From Beijerinckia sp. 28-YEA-48 (lineage in GTDB: Bacteria; Pseudomonadota; Alphaproteobacteria; Rhizobiales; Beijerinckiaceae): a stretch of DNA of 64,000 bases. A model generated the notes under the pieces. It saw only the letters and a list, made by a program, of their open reading frames with translations. It made no database searches and had not been told where the DNA came from. The DNA is taken from assembly GCF_900104955.1 (NCBI RefSeq), contig NZ_FNSI01000001.1, positions 1,522,001 to 1,586,000 of the forward strand. Direction: 5' to 3'. Positions within the stretch are counted from its first letter, which is position 1. Each line of letters opens with the position of its first letter. Made by a program: the position numbers and the translations under genes. This document shows positions 16,423 to 26,150 of this stretch, one piece after another.

Positions 16423-16442
16423 TCTGCCCTCCCAAGGGCAGA
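16423..16442. other. Short inverted repeat in a divergent intergenic gap
   Basis: TCTGCCCT and AGGGCAGA pair as an 8-bp stem with a CCCA loop, in the 291-base gap between the TctC and second GntR genes. It lacks a proper T tract, so it is more likely an operator or leader structure than a terminator. The rest of that gap shows only operator site 8. Confidence 0.35.
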
Positions 16443-16540
16443 AGCACTTTTCCGCATGGATACTGTATTCACTTTAGAAATCAGTCATCTAACAAACATT
16501 CCGCTTGAAATTGTCTGCCTATTCAGGCATCAGTCTGCCC

Positions 16541-17275
16541 ATGCGACGGATGATGTGGGTTGATCCACCCAAAACAAGGATCGCTCAATCGGCCTGGGTC
16601 CTGCGCGACAAGATCGTGCGTGGCGAGCTCAAGCCCGGCGAACGGCTGGTCGAACAGCAGGTTGCCCCTCTCCTTTCAATCAGCCGGGCTTCGGTGCGCG
16701 AAGTGCTGCGCCTGCTCGAAGCCGAACGCCTCATCGATTGGGAGCCGAACTGCGGCTACACCGTCTCCGCGCTCGACGACAAAGAAGTGCGCGGCATTCA
16801 TGAGGTGTGGGCGCTGCTGACGGGACAGTCCGTCTATGACTTCACCCGTCGGGCGACGCCGGCTGACATCGAACCGCTTTTGGCTCTGCCGGATCAGATC
16901 CGCGCCAAGGCCAAAGACAAGCTGAAACTGATCGAACTGATCAATCGCTTGTTCAACGACATTTCCGACAAATGCGACAACGGCCCGTTGCGCGATGTGG
17001 TGTGGGGCCTGGTGGCCCGCATCAACGTGCTGCGCGCCCGCTGTTTGAACGAAACCGTTGCGCGGCAATGGGCGGATGAGTTCGACGAGCTGCTCGTCGC
17101 CTGCAAGGAAGGCCAGGCCGTGCGCGCGCGTGCATTGGTGCGCCAACATATCGATGGCGCCTGCGAGCTGGCACTGGCGCACAGCTCGCAGATGCGGGCC
17201 AACGAACCGCTCACGACGATGGTTCGCCCGGCCCGCGCCGAGAAGGTGGTGAAGAAAACCCGCCGCTCCGCCTAA
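16541..17275 (+). CDS. GntR-family regulator, FadR-like, with degenerate metal site
   Basis: A 244-residue GntR regulator with an N-terminal winged helix (ISRASVREVLRLLEAERLI, about residues 45-63) and a helical FCD-like C-terminal domain. The metal-binding histidines usual in FCD domains appear lost: INRLFNDIS replaces the N-x3-H helix, and only a late His (VRQHIDG) remains. It may therefore bind its effector without metal. The start is uncertain: no clear ribosome site is seen, and ATG 16541, 16550 or 16553 are all possible. It sits at the right edge of the catabolic regulon, divergent from TctC, and may be a second local regulator. Confidence 0.82.
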   Translation: MRRMMWVDPPKTRIAQSAWVLRDKIVRGELKPGERLVEQQVAPLLSISRASVREVLRLLEAERLIDWEPNCGYTVSALDDKEVRGIHEVWALLTGQSVYDFTRRATPADIEPLLALPDQIRAKAKDKLKLIELINRLFNDISDKCDNGPLRDVVWGLVARINVLRARCLNETVARQWADEFDELLVACKEGQAVRARALVRQHIDGACELALAHSSQMRANEPLTTMVRPARAEKVVKKTRRSA

Positions 17276-17287
17276 TTGGGGAGAGCC

Positions 17288-18316
17288 CTACGGCTCTTCC
17301 ATCAACTCCTGATTGATCTTGCGCGCCGCCGCGACCTGCTCCGGCGGCGTCGCCATCAGTTTGTCTACATAGGCCGCGAGTTTCTCGCCCGACATCGGCG
17401 CCAGTGGCGTGCTCGTCTTCTGCGCCTCGGCAAGAAATTCCTTATCGACGATCGTCTTGTCGAAAGCGTCGCGCAGGGCCTGCACGAAGGGTTTCGGAAC
17501 ACCCGGCGGAAAGGCCAGCGCCCGGCCAATGGTGCCGCTGGACGTATAGATTTCCAGGAACGCTTTCTCGTTCGTGTCGCGGCCGAACTCGGTCACGGTC
17601 GGCACGTCGGGATAATCGGGAATGCGTTTTTCGGCGATGGCGAAGATTGGCACCAATTCGCCGCTCTTCAGCGCCGCCCCCTGAATGGTCTGCGCATTGG
17701 CCAACGTCACGGCCGCGCCGTCGACTTCGCCGCGCTGCATGGCGATGTGAATGTCCGCCGTGCCCTTGTAGCCGGCTATGACCTTGAATTTGGTCCCGCC
17801 GAAGCGGTTCAGCATCAGCGGCCCGAGCGCGAAGGCCGTGTCGCGGCCGGTGGAGCCCATGGTGATTTCGCGCTGGCGCACCTGGTCGAGCGAACGGATA
17901 CCGGATTGGCGTGACACCAGTCCGATGGAATCAGCGTCGGCGAAGCGGCCGATATATTGAAAAGTGCGGGCGTTGAATTTCGAGTCCGGCTTCATCAGCG
18001 TCTCGAACAGCACTTCGGCATGGACGAGATGCATCATGCTGCCGTCCTTCGGGGCGGCATTGGCCGAATAATTGAGGGCAACGATGCCGCCGGCGCCGGG
18101 CATGGCCTGCAGGATGATGACCGGCTGACCGGGCACATATTGGCGCATGTGGCGGGCGGCGAGCTGGGCGTAAAGGCCATAGGTGCCACCTACCCCGGCG
18201 CCGATTAGAACCTTGATATCCTTGCCTTTATAGAATGCCTCCAGCGTTTGCGCGGCGACCGTGACCGGCGCCAGCGCCGCTAAAGCCACAGCAAATGCCA
18301 TCCCTCTTACGACCAT
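17288..18316 (-). CDS. TctC/Bug-type substrate-binding protein
   Basis: A 342-residue secreted binding protein; a cleavable signal peptide ends near TVAAQ. It has the family segments LIGAGVGGTYGLYAQLAARH and AMPGAGGIVALNY. GGGAGGG lies just upstream of the ATG. It ends 13 bases from the stop of the convergent GntR gene, with a small AGAGCC/GGCTCT inverted repeat across the junction. It is more divergent from the other TctC proteins here, resembling the subgroup with a longer C-terminus. No TctA or TctB partner is present and the ligand is unknown. Confidence 0.84.
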   Translation of the reverse strand: MVVRGMAFAVALAALAPVTVAAQTLEAFYKGKDIKVLIGAGVGGTYGLYAQLAARHMRQYVPGQPVIILQAMPGAGGIVALNYSANAAPKDGSMMHLVHAEVLFETLMKPDSKFNARTFQYIGRFADADSIGLVSRQSGIRSLDQVRQREITMGSTGRDTAFALGPLMLNRFGGTKFKVIAGYKGTADIHIAMQRGEVDGAAVTLANAQTIQGAALKSGELVPIFAIAEKRIPDYPDVPTVTEFGRDTNEKAFLEIYTSSGTIGRALAFPPGVPKPFVQALRDAFDKTIVDKEFLAEAQKTSTPLAPMSGEKLAAYVDKLMATPPEQVAAARKINQELMEEP

Positions 18317-18524
18317 TTTCGCCCTCCCAAGCGTTTTCTAAAGCATGACGGATTATGTCCGATTCCGCTCAGTTTGGGCCCGCCGGGTGCGGCCCGCAAT
18401 GGCGGCCGGCGCCGTCACGCAAAATATCGCCAAGCCGTCTGCCCTTGTGTATAAGTCGGCCGGTTCAGATATGTGCAGGGCGGCGGGATATGAGGTCCCG
18501 GTCCGCCCCTTTGGAGTCAGGCAG

Positions 18525-19910
18525 ATGAGTAGCGAACGCTGGAGCGTCGACAGCTGGAGATCAAAACCGATCCAGCAGGTCCCCGACTATCCGGACCAAG
18601 TGGTCCTGGGCGAAGTCGAAAAGCAGCTCGCCGGGTTTCCGCCGCTCGTTTTTGCAGGTGAGGCGCGCAAGCTCAAACGGGCGTTGAGCAAGGTCGCCAA
18701 TGGCGAAGCTTTCCTGTTGCAGGGCGGCGATTGCGCCGAGAGCTTCGCCGAACATTCTGCCGACAATATTCGCGATTTCTTCCGCGTCTTCTTGCAGATG
18801 GCCGTGGTGATGACCTTCGGCGCGGCCTCGCCCGTGGTCAAGATTGGCCGCGTCGCTGGCCAATTCGCCAAGCCACGCTCCGCACCGACCGAGAAGCAGA
18901 ACGGCATCGAATTGCCGAGCTATCGCGGCGACATCATCAACGACATCGAGTTCACGACGGCAGGCCGCACGCCTGATCCGAAGCGCCTGCTCGAGGCCTA
19001 TCGGCAGTCGGCGGCGACGCTCAACCTGCTGCGCGCCTTCGCCACCGGCGGTTACGCCAATCTGGAGAACGCGCATCGCTGGATGCTGGGCTTCATCAAG
19101 GACAGCCCGCAGTCGGGCCGCTACCAGGAGCTGGCGGATCGGATCACCGAGACGCTCGGCTTCATGCGCGCCATCGGCCTCGACGCCGAAGCCCATCCGG
19201 AACTGCGCCAGACCGATTTCTACACCTCGCACGAGGCGTTGCTGCTCGGCTTCGAACAGGCGTTGACCCGTGTCGACTCGACCACCGGCGACCCCTACGC
19301 CACCTCGGGCCACATGCTGTGGATCGGCGACCGCACGCGTCAGCTCGACCACGCCCATGTGGAGTTCTGCCGTGGCGTGAAGAATCCGATCGGGCTCAAA
19401 TGCGGCCCGTCGCTGAAGAGCGACGATCTGCTGCGCCTGATCAAAGTGCTCAACCCGGAGAACGAGGCCGGCCGGCTGACGCTGATCTGCCGCTTCGGCT
19501 CGGACAAGATCGCCGACCATCTGCCGCAGCTCATCCGCGCCGTGAAGCGCGAAGGCGCCAAAGTGGTCTGGTCCTGCGATCCGATGCACGGCAATACGAT
19601 CGCGGCCGGCGGCTACAAGACGCGGCCGTTCGAGCGCATCATGGGCGAGATCCGGTCGTTCTTCTCGGCGCACCAGGCTGAGGGCACCTATGCCGGCGGC
19701 ATCCATCTAGAGATGACCGGCAAGAACGTTACCGAATGCACCGGTGGCGCGCGCATGATCTCCGAGGCCGAGCTGCACGATCGCTATCACACCCATTGCG
19801 ATCCGCGCCTCAACGCCGAACAGGCGATCGAGGTGGCCTTCCTGGTGGCCGAGCTGCTCAAAGCAGAGCGTGTCGCCTTCCCGCTGCCGCAGGTCAGTGC
19901 GGCCGAGTAA
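18525..19910 (+). CDS. Class II (plant-type) 3-deoxy-7-phosphoheptulonate (DAHP) synthase
   Basis: A 461-residue class II DAHP synthase, condensing phosphoenolpyruvate and erythrose 4-phosphate in the first shikimate-pathway step. Recognisable segments are [13 protein letters not shown] (metal-binding Cys), [21 protein letters not shown] with its metal-binding His, and [11 protein letters not shown] near the C-terminus. The start at 18525 (GGAG 8 bases upstream) gives the usual family length; the frame is open 60 codons further upstream, but that part has no family similarity. A very strong terminator follows the stop. It is expected to be cytosolic and feedback-regulated. Confidence 0.94.
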   Translation: MSSERWSVDSWRSKPIQQVPDYPDQVVLGEVEKQLAGFPPLVFAGEARKLKRALSKVANGEAFLLQGGDCAESFAEHSADNIRDFFRVFLQMAVVMTFGAASPVVKIGRVAGQFAKPRSAPTEKQNGIELPSYRGDIINDIEFTTAGRTPDPKRLLEAYRQSAATLNLLRAFATGGYANLENAHRWMLGFIKDSPQSGRYQELADRITETLGFMRAIGLDAEAHPELRQTDFYTSHEALLLGFEQALTRVDSTTGDPYATSGHMLWIGDRTRQLDHAHVEFCRGVKNPIGLKCGPSLKSDDLLRLIKVLNPENEAGRLTLICRFGSDKIADHLPQLIRAVKREGAKVVWSCDPMHGNTIAAGGYKTRPFERIMGEIRSFFSAHQAEGTYAGGIHLEMTGKNVTECTGGARMISEAELHDRYHTHCDPRLNAEQAIEVAFLVAELLKAERVAFPLPQVSAAE

Positions 19911-19918
19911 CGGCTGCC

Positions 19919-19959
19919 AGAGCGCGGTTCTGATGAGATCAGAACCGCGCTCTCTTTTT
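19919..19959 (+). terminator. Rho-independent terminator of the DAHP synthase gene
   Basis: A perfect 16-bp stem (AGAGCGCGGTTCTGAT paired across a GAG loop) is followed by CTTTTTGTTTT. It begins 8 bases after the stop codon. Confidence 0.96.
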
Positions 19960-20016
19960 GTTTTGAGGCATCTCCGGGCGAACCAACATCGCTCGAAATG
20001 CTGTACGGGGGGCTAA

Positions 20017-20370
20017 GTGCAGCGGATCATTGCCGCGTTCTGGAATTCGTGCGCAGGGCTCACCTACGCCCTGCGCACCGAGCGGGCCGTGCAGCAGGAA
20101 ACCCTGCTGCTCGTGCTGGCGGTACCGCTGTCGCTGGTCATCGGCACGGATATGTGGCAACGGCTGCTGCTCGTCGGCATCGTGCTCGCCATGATCGGCG
20201 CCGAGCTGCTCAACACCTGTATCGAGAAGCTCTGCGATCACGTGACGCCGCAGCTTCACCCGCAGATCAAAGCGGTGAAGGACATGGGATCGGCCGGTGT
20301 CTTCTGCTTTCAGGTTTTGACCGGACTCGTCTGGTTGGCGGCGATCGCCGAGCGGCTCAGCTTGATTTAG
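20017..20370 (+). CDS. dgkA: Diacylglycerol kinase, prokaryotic DagK type
   Basis: A 117-residue inner-membrane enzyme with three hydrophobic helices that phosphorylates diacylglycerol to phosphatidate for lipid recycling. The active-site helix reads GAELLNTCIEKLCDHV and is followed by IKAVKDMGSAGV, matching the E-x5-E and K-x-x-KD signatures of the family. GTG 20017 is the likely start; an ATG inside would remove the first amphipathic helix. It stands 43 bases before the aspartate decarboxylase gene on the same strand and may be co-transcribed with it. Confidence 0.92.
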   Translation: MQRIIAAFWNSCAGLTYALRTERAVQQETLLLVLAVPLSLVIGTDMWQRLLLVGIVLAMIGAELLNTCIEKLCDHVTPQLHPQIKAVKDMGSAGVFCFQVLTGLVWLAAIAERLSLI

Positions 20371-20412
20371 CTCGGCCTCATTGAACGGCACAACAATAAC
20401 GGGATATTTTCG

Positions 20413-20760
20413 ATGCAACTGACCTTGATGAAGGGCAAGATTCACCGTGCGCGCGTCACCGACGCCGACCTGCACTATGAAGGCTCGATCTCGATTGACG
20501 CCAACCTGATCGAAGCGGCCGGCTTCCTCATCAACGAGCGTGTCGATATCTATAACATCGACACCGGTGCGCGCTTTTCGACCTATGTGATCGAAGGGCC
20601 GGCCGGCTCGGGCATGATCGGCCTCAATGGCGCCGCCGCACGCCTCGCCATGAAGGGCGATAAGGTCATTATCGTCGCCTATGCCAATTTCGATGAAGCC
20701 GAAGCGCGGACGTTCAAGCCGCGCGTTGTTCTGGTCAACGAGCAGAACCAGAAGATCTGA
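20413..20760 (+). CDS. panD: Aspartate 1-decarboxylase proenzyme
   Basis: A 115-residue cytosolic enzyme that makes beta-alanine for pantothenate and coenzyme A. The self-cleavage site Gly24-Ser25 lies in [11 protein letters not shown], where Ser25 becomes the pyruvoyl cofactor. The substrate-contact segment GLNGAAARL is also present. Length and positions match the family exactly, which confirms ATG 20413. It is followed closely by the convergent AraC gene. Confidence 0.96.
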   Translation: MQLTLMKGKIHRARVTDADLHYEGSISIDANLIEAAGFLINERVDIYNIDTGARFSTYVIEGPAGSGMIGLNGAAARLAMKGDKVIIVAYANFDEAEARTFKPRVVLVNEQNQKI

Positions 20761-20775
20761 AAACGCCGGCGTGGA

Positions 20776-21867
20776 CTACCTGCGCGTCTGCGCCGACCGG
20801 CGCGTGTCAGACGGGGTTTCACCATAGCGACGACGATAGGCGGCAGCGGCACGGCCATGGTGGATCAGCCCCGCCGTCAGGGCCAGTTCACCCGCGCTCT
20901 GCGCCTGAGCGGGATCGGCGAGCAGCGCGCGCCAGCGGCCCAGACGCGCTTCAAGAATAGCTTCCGTCAGCGTCTTGTCGCGGAACTGGCGAAAACCCGC
21001 CTGCAAGGTGCGCAAGCCGACACCCGCGGCTTCCGCAATGTCACTTGCGGCCAATGGCTCATGCGCATGGGCTTCCAGATAGTCTTCGGCACGGCGGACA
21101 TGGACCGGCGCCGCAGCGCTCGCTGGACGCGCCAATATCGCGGCATGATTGTGCGGCTGCGCCGCCAGCATCAGTCCGATCAGCGAGTCCCGCAATTGCC
21201 GATGCGCCAGCGACCAGCGCTCCACGGAGCGGCCGGCGCGTTCGCTCAGCGCTTGCATGAGCAGCGCCTGCGCCCGCATTGCCGCCCCCACGGGAGTTTC
21301 AACAGCGACATCGACATCGAACTCAATCTTGTCGATGGCGCGATCGAGCAGGCAGACAGCATGTTGCTCGACCACGTGCCGGTCGATCAGCACGATCAGC
21401 TTCTGTGTGCCCTCGCGCCAACGCATTAAGGTCGGCAAAGTGGGCGACAGCAGCGAGGCATGGGTGAGCGAAGCTTCAACCGTCGTGCTGCCGCAGCGCA
21501 CGTCGGCGCCCCCGATCAGCGGAATTTGCAGCAGAAAGAAACGGTCGAGCCGGCCGGGATCGATCTCGACGTCGGCGCCATAGGCGACATAATTAATGGA
21601 GAAGCCATCGTGCTGGGCGTTGTTGTGCACGGCCCGGAAATATGGCGCGCCGCTCTTTGTCGGCGTCAGGCGATGGGCGCAGAAAATCCTACCGACCTCG
21701 GCTTCGGCAGCGCCGGGATCCCTGGTGTCCACGCGCGTATAGCGCGCAAGTGGGACACCGGGCGGACTATTGACGCCGACAGCAAGCATGGCCGGTCCGA
21801 TCGTCAGGTGGGCCTGCAGATACCGGCCCACGGCACGAAGGCTAGCGGAAGCCCTATCGGCAGGCAA
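20776..21867 (-). CDS. AraC-family transcriptional regulator
   Basis: A 363-residue regulator. The N-terminal two thirds resembles the AraC-binding-like domain found with aromatic-degradation regulators. The C-terminal part (about residues 255-350) has the double helix-turn-helix, including LAASDIAEAAGVGLRTLQAGFRQF. TTG 21867 is supported as start by GGGAG 6 bases upstream. It is divergent from the cupin and flavin-monooxygenase genes and is the obvious candidate to activate them. The second HTH is less canonical than usual (LTAGLIHHGRAAAAYRRRYGETP), though the conserved terminal GETP remains. Confidence 0.87.
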   Translation of the reverse strand: MPADRASASLRAVGRYLQAHLTIGPAMLAVGVNSPPGVPLARYTRVDTRDPGAAEAEVGRIFCAHRLTPTKSGAPYFRAVHNNAQHDGFSINYVAYGADVEIDPGRLDRFFLLQIPLIGGADVRCGSTTVEASLTHASLLSPTLPTLMRWREGTQKLIVLIDRHVVEQHAVCLLDRAIDKIEFDVDVAVETPVGAAMRAQALLMQALSERAGRSVERWSLAHRQLRDSLIGLMLAAQPHNHAAILARPASAAAPVHVRRAEDYLEAHAHEPLAASDIAEAAGVGLRTLQAGFRQFRDKTLTEAILEARLGRWRALLADPAQAQSAGELALTAGLIHHGRAAAAYRRRYGETPSDTRRSAQTRR

Positions 21868-22011
21868 GGAAAGCTCCCAGCCAACGGCTACCTAAGATTT
21901 CGGCGCAAGATGGACAGGGCTTTCGCAAATTGGATAAAGCCCCCGCTTCCGCCCCTTGCCGGGCGTCCTCTCCGGCTCTGTAATCCCCCTATCAAATAGG
22001 AGGAGGCAGCG

Positions 22012-22461
22012 ATGACGGATCTGGAAAAAGGGATCACCCGCGACGGCGAAGGTTTTGCCAACAAGCAGTGGAACATCCTCGGGCAGACCTATTTCCCGAA
22101 GGCCTCATGCGACTCCACCTTCGCTTTTGAGACCAATAGCGAGCCAGGCCAATTCGTCCCCGTCCATGTTCATCCGACCCAGGAGGAGTTCATCCTGGTT
22201 CAGGAAGGCGTGTTGAGCCTGAAGCTTGACGGTGTTTGGCTCGATGCCAAGGCCGGCGATCTGGTGCGCATGCCGCGCGGGGTGCCGCATGGCTATTTCA
22301 ACAAATCGGACAAGCCAGCCCGCGCCATGTTCTGGGTGTCGCCGGCGCGCAGCCTCGAAGCGCTGTTCGAGAAGCTGCATGATCTCACCGACCCCAATGA
22401 AGTGGTGAAGATTTCGGCGCAGCACGAAGTCAACTTCCTGCCGCCGGAAGCCAACGACTGA
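22012..22461 (+). CDS. Cupin-domain protein
   Basis: A 149-residue single-domain cupin. The first metal-binding motif is visible as VHVHPTQEEFILVQEG (about residues 43-58), and the second as GDLVRMPRGVPHGYFN (about residues 81-96), with His as the last ligand. Such proteins bind a metal and may be dioxygenases, isomerases or sensors. AGGAGG precedes the ATG. It is the first gene after the divergent AraC regulator and 59 bases upstream of the flavin monooxygenase, so the two probably act together on one substrate, unknown. Confidence 0.85.
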   Translation: MTDLEKGITRDGEGFANKQWNILGQTYFPKASCDSTFAFETNSEPGQFVPVHVHPTQEEFILVQEGVLSLKLDGVWLDAKAGDLVRMPRGVPHGYFNKSDKPARAMFWVSPARSLEALFEKLHDLTDPNEVVKISAQHEVNFLPPEAND

Positions 22462-22520
22462 AAATGCCGGCTCGTCGTGAAGGCGAGCCCCCTATCCCAC
22501 TCTCAGACGGATGAGCGACC

Positions 22521-24011
22521 ATGGTTCACCGAAAGCAAGTGTGCATCATCGGCGCTGGCGTCAGCGGCCTTGCGACCGCAAAAGTCTTCAAGGCACGCGG
22601 CCATGAGGTAACGATCCTCGAGCGCAGCGGCGATCTCGGCGGCGTCTGGGAGCCCGCCCGCTCCTATCCCGACGTGCAGACGCAAAGCCCGAAAGAGCTT
22701 TACCGCTATACCGACAAGCCGATGCCCGCTGACTATCCTGAGTGGCCGAAGGGACCGCAAGTCTATGCCTATCTGGCGAGCTATGCCGACGAACACGGCC
22801 TGAAGCCGCTCATTCGATATGGCATATCCGTGCAGTCGATGGCGCGCCGTGCCTCGGGCGCACCCGGATGGACGCTGGACTTGAAACGGGCGGATGGCAC
22901 GACGAGCCAGAAAGAATTCGACTTCGTCGCGGTCTGCACAGGCCAGTTCAGCGAGAAGAAGAAAGCGAGCTGGCCTGGCCAGGCCGGGTTCGTTGAGAAT
23001 GGCGGACACGTCCTGCATTCGTCCGACTATACCAATCCGACTTCCGTCAAAGGCAAGCGCGTCGTCGTACTCGGCGCGTCGAAGTCGGCGACTGATATCG
23101 CCGTCAATGCGGTCAACTCCGGCGCCACATCCGTGCATTTCGTCTATCGCGAGCCGATGTGGCGCATTCCCTATTTCATCGGCGGCCTGATCAACTTCAA
23201 ACGCATCCTCTATATCCGTGCGCAGGAGGAGATGTTTCGCGGCTGGAATCTCAGCCGCATGTCGAAGATCAATCATGCTGTCGCCAAGCCGTTCATCTGG
23301 GCCAATTGGCGGGCGCTGGAGTCGTTGTTGAAAATGCAATTGCGGCTGAAGGCCTGCAATATGATCCCCGAGCAGCGGATCGAAGATGGGGTCAATTGCT
23401 CGGTGCCCATCGCCACGCCAGGCTTCCATCCGATGGTGGCGGACGGGCGGATCAAGGCGATCCGCGGCAGCTTCGATCACTTCGACAAAGATGCGATCGT
23501 CATGACCGGCGGCGAGCGGATCGAAGCCGACATGGCTATTCTGGCGATCGGCTGGGAACTGGGCATTCCCTTTCTGCCAGACAGCTACAAGCAAAAGCTC
23601 GTCGAGCCTGATGGTCAGTATCGGCTCTATCGCCTGATCGCCAATCCCGATCTACCCGACATGGGCTTCGTTGGTTTTAACTCATCGTTCTGCACGGTGC
23701 TCAACGCCGAAATGGCAGCGAACTGGCTGGCGCGTTACGCCGACGGACAGTTGGCGCGCCAGCCCAACCCTGAGGAGATGCGCCGCGACATCGACATGAT
23801 GCTCAACTGGCGGCGCAACGAAAGACCGGCGGCCGGTGTCTATGGCGGGCTCTGTGTCGCGCCCTTCCACTTCAAGCATTTCGACGAGCTTTTGGCCGAC
23901 ATGGGTGCCAAGGTATCGCGGCGCAATCCGGTGACGGAGAAATTTTCGCCACCGGACGCGGACGCTTTCGCCCGCTATCTTGCTTCGGTGCCCGAGTATC
24001 GGGTTCAGTAG
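22521..24011 (+). CDS. Flavin-containing monooxygenase (FMO/Baeyer-Villiger type)
   Basis: A 496-residue NADPH- and FAD-dependent monooxygenase. The FAD loop IIGAGVSGLATA is at about residues 9-20, followed by ILERSGDLGGVW. A second Rossmann loop for NADPH is VVVLGASKSATDIA near residue 185. FVENGGHVLHSSDY approximates the FMO fingerprint F-x-G-x3-H-x3-Y. It would insert one oxygen into a heteroatom or next to a ketone. It probably forms a two-gene operon with the cupin, under the divergent AraC regulator. Confidence 0.86.
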   Translation: MVHRKQVCIIGAGVSGLATAKVFKARGHEVTILERSGDLGGVWEPARSYPDVQTQSPKELYRYTDKPMPADYPEWPKGPQVYAYLASYADEHGLKPLIRYGISVQSMARRASGAPGWTLDLKRADGTTSQKEFDFVAVCTGQFSEKKKASWPGQAGFVENGGHVLHSSDYTNPTSVKGKRVVVLGASKSATDIAVNAVNSGATSVHFVYREPMWRIPYFIGGLINFKRILYIRAQEEMFRGWNLSRMSKINHAVAKPFIWANWRALESLLKMQLRLKACNMIPEQRIEDGVNCSVPIATPGFHPMVADGRIKAIRGSFDHFDKDAIVMTGGERIEADMAILAIGWELGIPFLPDSYKQKLVEPDGQYRLYRLIANPDLPDMGFVGFNSSFCTVLNAEMAANWLARYADGQLARQPNPEEMRRDIDMMLNWRRNERPAAGVYGGLCVAPFHFKHFDELLADMGAKVSRRNPVTEKFSPPDADAFARYLASVPEYRVQ

Positions 24012-24069
24012 ACCAACTCCAACAATCTCGCCTGTCAAGCGACCAGCGAAACGGTGATGAAACGGCTAC

Positions 24070-25041
24070 TCAATCAGCTTTAATCCCCAGTTTGGTGATC
24101 ACCGGCGCCCAGGTTTCATAGCCCTCCTTGATGAGCGAAGCCATCTCGTCGGGTGTGCTGCCGAACGGATCGACTTGCAGGCTCTTGAACACCTCCTTCG
24201 CCTCGGGTGTCTTCAAGGCTTCCGCGATCGTCGTCGACAGAAGTTGAGTGATCGCCTTTGGCGTACCGGGCGGCGCGGCAATCGCCATCCACGTGTAAAA
24301 ATGAAGGCCCGGCAGTTTTTCGGCAATCGTCGCAACATTGGGATAGGCCGGCATTCTCTCTTCGCCACCGACCGCGAGAATCTTGATCTTGCCGCTCTCA
24401 ACATGCGGCCCGGCGGCGATCATACTGTCGATCAGGAGATCGACATGTCCCGCCGCCAGATCGGTCAAGGCCAGAGCGGTGCCGCGATAAGGCACATGGA
24501 CGATATCCACTTTTTCGCGAAGCTTGATCGCCTCCATCGCCAAATGCCCCATTCCGATGACACCCGGCGACGCATAGTTCAACTTCCCCGGATTGGCTCG
24601 GACATAATCGATGAGCTCCGCGAATGTATTGGCCGGCAAGTCGGCGCGGGCGAAGAGGACGTAAGGGTAAGTCGCCAGAACGCTGACGGGCTCGAACTTC
24701 TGAGGATCGAACCGCAATGTTGGATTCGTCAGATGATTGACGCTGAAAGAAAGCTGAGGCGCGGTCAGCAGAGTGTAGCCATCGGGGGCCGCCCGATACA
24801 CCGTTTCGGCGCCGAGATTGCCCGATGCTCCGGGACGGTTCTCGGCAATGACCGACTGCCCGAGCTTCTGCTTCATGTATTCGCCGACAAAACGGGTCAT
24901 GATGTCCGACGCGCCGCCAGGCGCGAACGGAAGCACGATGGTGATAAGCCGGTTCGGATAAGCCGCTTGGGCGAAGGCACCCGAAGTGAGGGACGCCAGA
25001 ACGACCGCAAGGCCAACGCTTCTCCATAGACGATTCAACAT
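24070..25041 (-). CDS. TctC/Bug-type substrate-binding protein, tandem copy A
   Basis: A 323-residue periplasmic binding protein with a signal peptide ending at AFAQ. Family segments include VLPFAPGGASDIMTRFV and NRPGASGNLGAE. ATG 25041 is chosen over a longer frame because it restores a normal signal peptide and matches the start of its neighbour. It has exactly the same length as the next upstream gene and is about four-fifths identical by eye, so the pair arose by tandem duplication. No TctA or TctB subunits are nearby. Confidence 0.86.
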   Translation of the reverse strand: MLNRLWRSVGLAVVLASLTSGAFAQAAYPNRLITIVLPFAPGGASDIMTRFVGEYMKQKLGQSVIAENRPGASGNLGAETVYRAAPDGYTLLTAPQLSFSVNHLTNPTLRFDPQKFEPVSVLATYPYVLFARADLPANTFAELIDYVRANPGKLNYASPGVIGMGHLAMEAIKLREKVDIVHVPYRGTALALTDLAAGHVDLLIDSMIAAGPHVESGKIKILAVGGEERMPAYPNVATIAEKLPGLHFYTWMAIAAPPGTPKAITQLLSTTIAEALKTPEAKEVFKSLQVDPFGSTPDEMASLIKEGYETWAPVITKLGIKAD

Positions 25042-25154
25042 GCTCTCTGCCTCTCCCACAGACATATTTGCATAGGCTCGGAATTTATCGCCTGACGTCG
25101 CCGCAAAGCTTTTCCGACAAGGTGACCAAGACATCGCGGCGACAAAATAAGCAC

Positions 25155-26126
25155 TCACTCGGTTGTAATCCCCGTTTTAGTGATCACCGGCGCCCAGGCT
25201 TCGTAGCTTTCCTTGATGAGCGACCTCATCTCCTCGGGCGTGCTGCCAAAAGGATCGACCTGCAGGGTTTTGAACAAATCTTTCGCTTCGGATGTCTTCA
25301 AGGCTTCAGCAACGGCAGTCGATAGAAGCTGAGTTATGGCCTTTGGTGTCCCCGGCGGGGCCGCGATCGCCATCCACGTATTGAAATAAAGTCCCGGCAA
25401 TCTTTCGGCAAAGGTCGCGACATTGGGATAAGCGGGCATTCTGCTTTTGCCGCCGACCGCGATCATCTTGATCGTGCCGCTTTGAACATGCGGCGCCGCC
25501 GCGATCATACTGTCGATCAGAAGATCGACGTGCCCCGCCGTCAGATCGGTCAATGCCGGCGTCGTGCCGCGATAGGGCACGTGCACGATATCCAAGTTTT
25601 CACGGAGCTTGATCGCCTCCATCGCCAGGTGCCCCATTTGTCCGATGCCTTGCGATGCGTAATTCAACTTGCCTGGGTTTGCTTTGGCGTAGTCGATGAG
25701 CTCCGCCAATGTATTGGCTGGCAGGTCAGCGCGGGCGAAGAGGACGAACGGGTATGTGGCCAGAACGCTGACAGGCTCGAACTTCTGGGGATCGAACCGC
25801 AACGACGGATTGAGAAGATGATTGACGCTGAAGGTGAGCTGCGGCGCGGTCAGCAAGGTGTAGCCGTCGGGCGCTGCCCGAAACACGCTTTCCGCACCGA
25901 GATTACCGGATGCCCCTGGTCGGTTCTCGGCAATGACCGACTGGCCGAGCTTCTGCTTCACATAGTCTCCGACAAAGCGGGTCATGATGTCCGAGGCGCC
26001 ACCTGCCGCGAAAGGAAGCACGACGGTGATAAACCGGTTCGGATATGCGCCTTGGGCGAAGGCGCACGAGGTCACGGTCGCCAACACGGCGGCAAAGCCC
26101 GCGCTTCTCCAAAAACGTTTGAACAT
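25155..26126 (-). CDS. TctC/Bug-type substrate-binding protein, tandem copy B
   Basis: A 323-residue paralogue of copy A with a signal peptide ending at AFAQ and the same NRPGASGNLGAE and VDLLIDSMIAA segments. GGGAGG lies 9 bases before the ATG. Its promoter region has repeated TTTGCrCAAA boxes and an AAATGTA/TACATTT palindrome (26151-26196), absent upstream of copy A, which suggests copy B is separately regulated. Differences between the copies are scattered, implying two related ligands rather than a recent dosage duplication. Confidence 0.87.
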   Translation of the reverse strand: MFKRFWRSAGFAAVLATVTSCAFAQGAYPNRFITVVLPFAAGGASDIMTRFVGDYVKQKLGQSVIAENRPGASGNLGAESVFRAAPDGYTLLTAPQLTFSVNHLLNPSLRFDPQKFEPVSVLATYPFVLFARADLPANTLAELIDYAKANPGKLNYASQGIGQMGHLAMEAIKLRENLDIVHVPYRGTTPALTDLTAGHVDLLIDSMIAAAPHVQSGTIKMIAVGGKSRMPAYPNVATFAERLPGLYFNTWMAIAAPPGTPKAITQLLSTAVAEALKTSEAKDLFKTLQVDPFGSTPEEMRSLIKESYEAWAPVITKTGITTE

Positions 26127-26150
26127 GGCCGTTGGCCTCCCGCAGAATTA

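Noticed and set aside
16510..16522. A possible ninth operator ATTGTCTGCCTAT
   Set aside because: Only the left half matches; it may be a half-site but is too degenerate to count.
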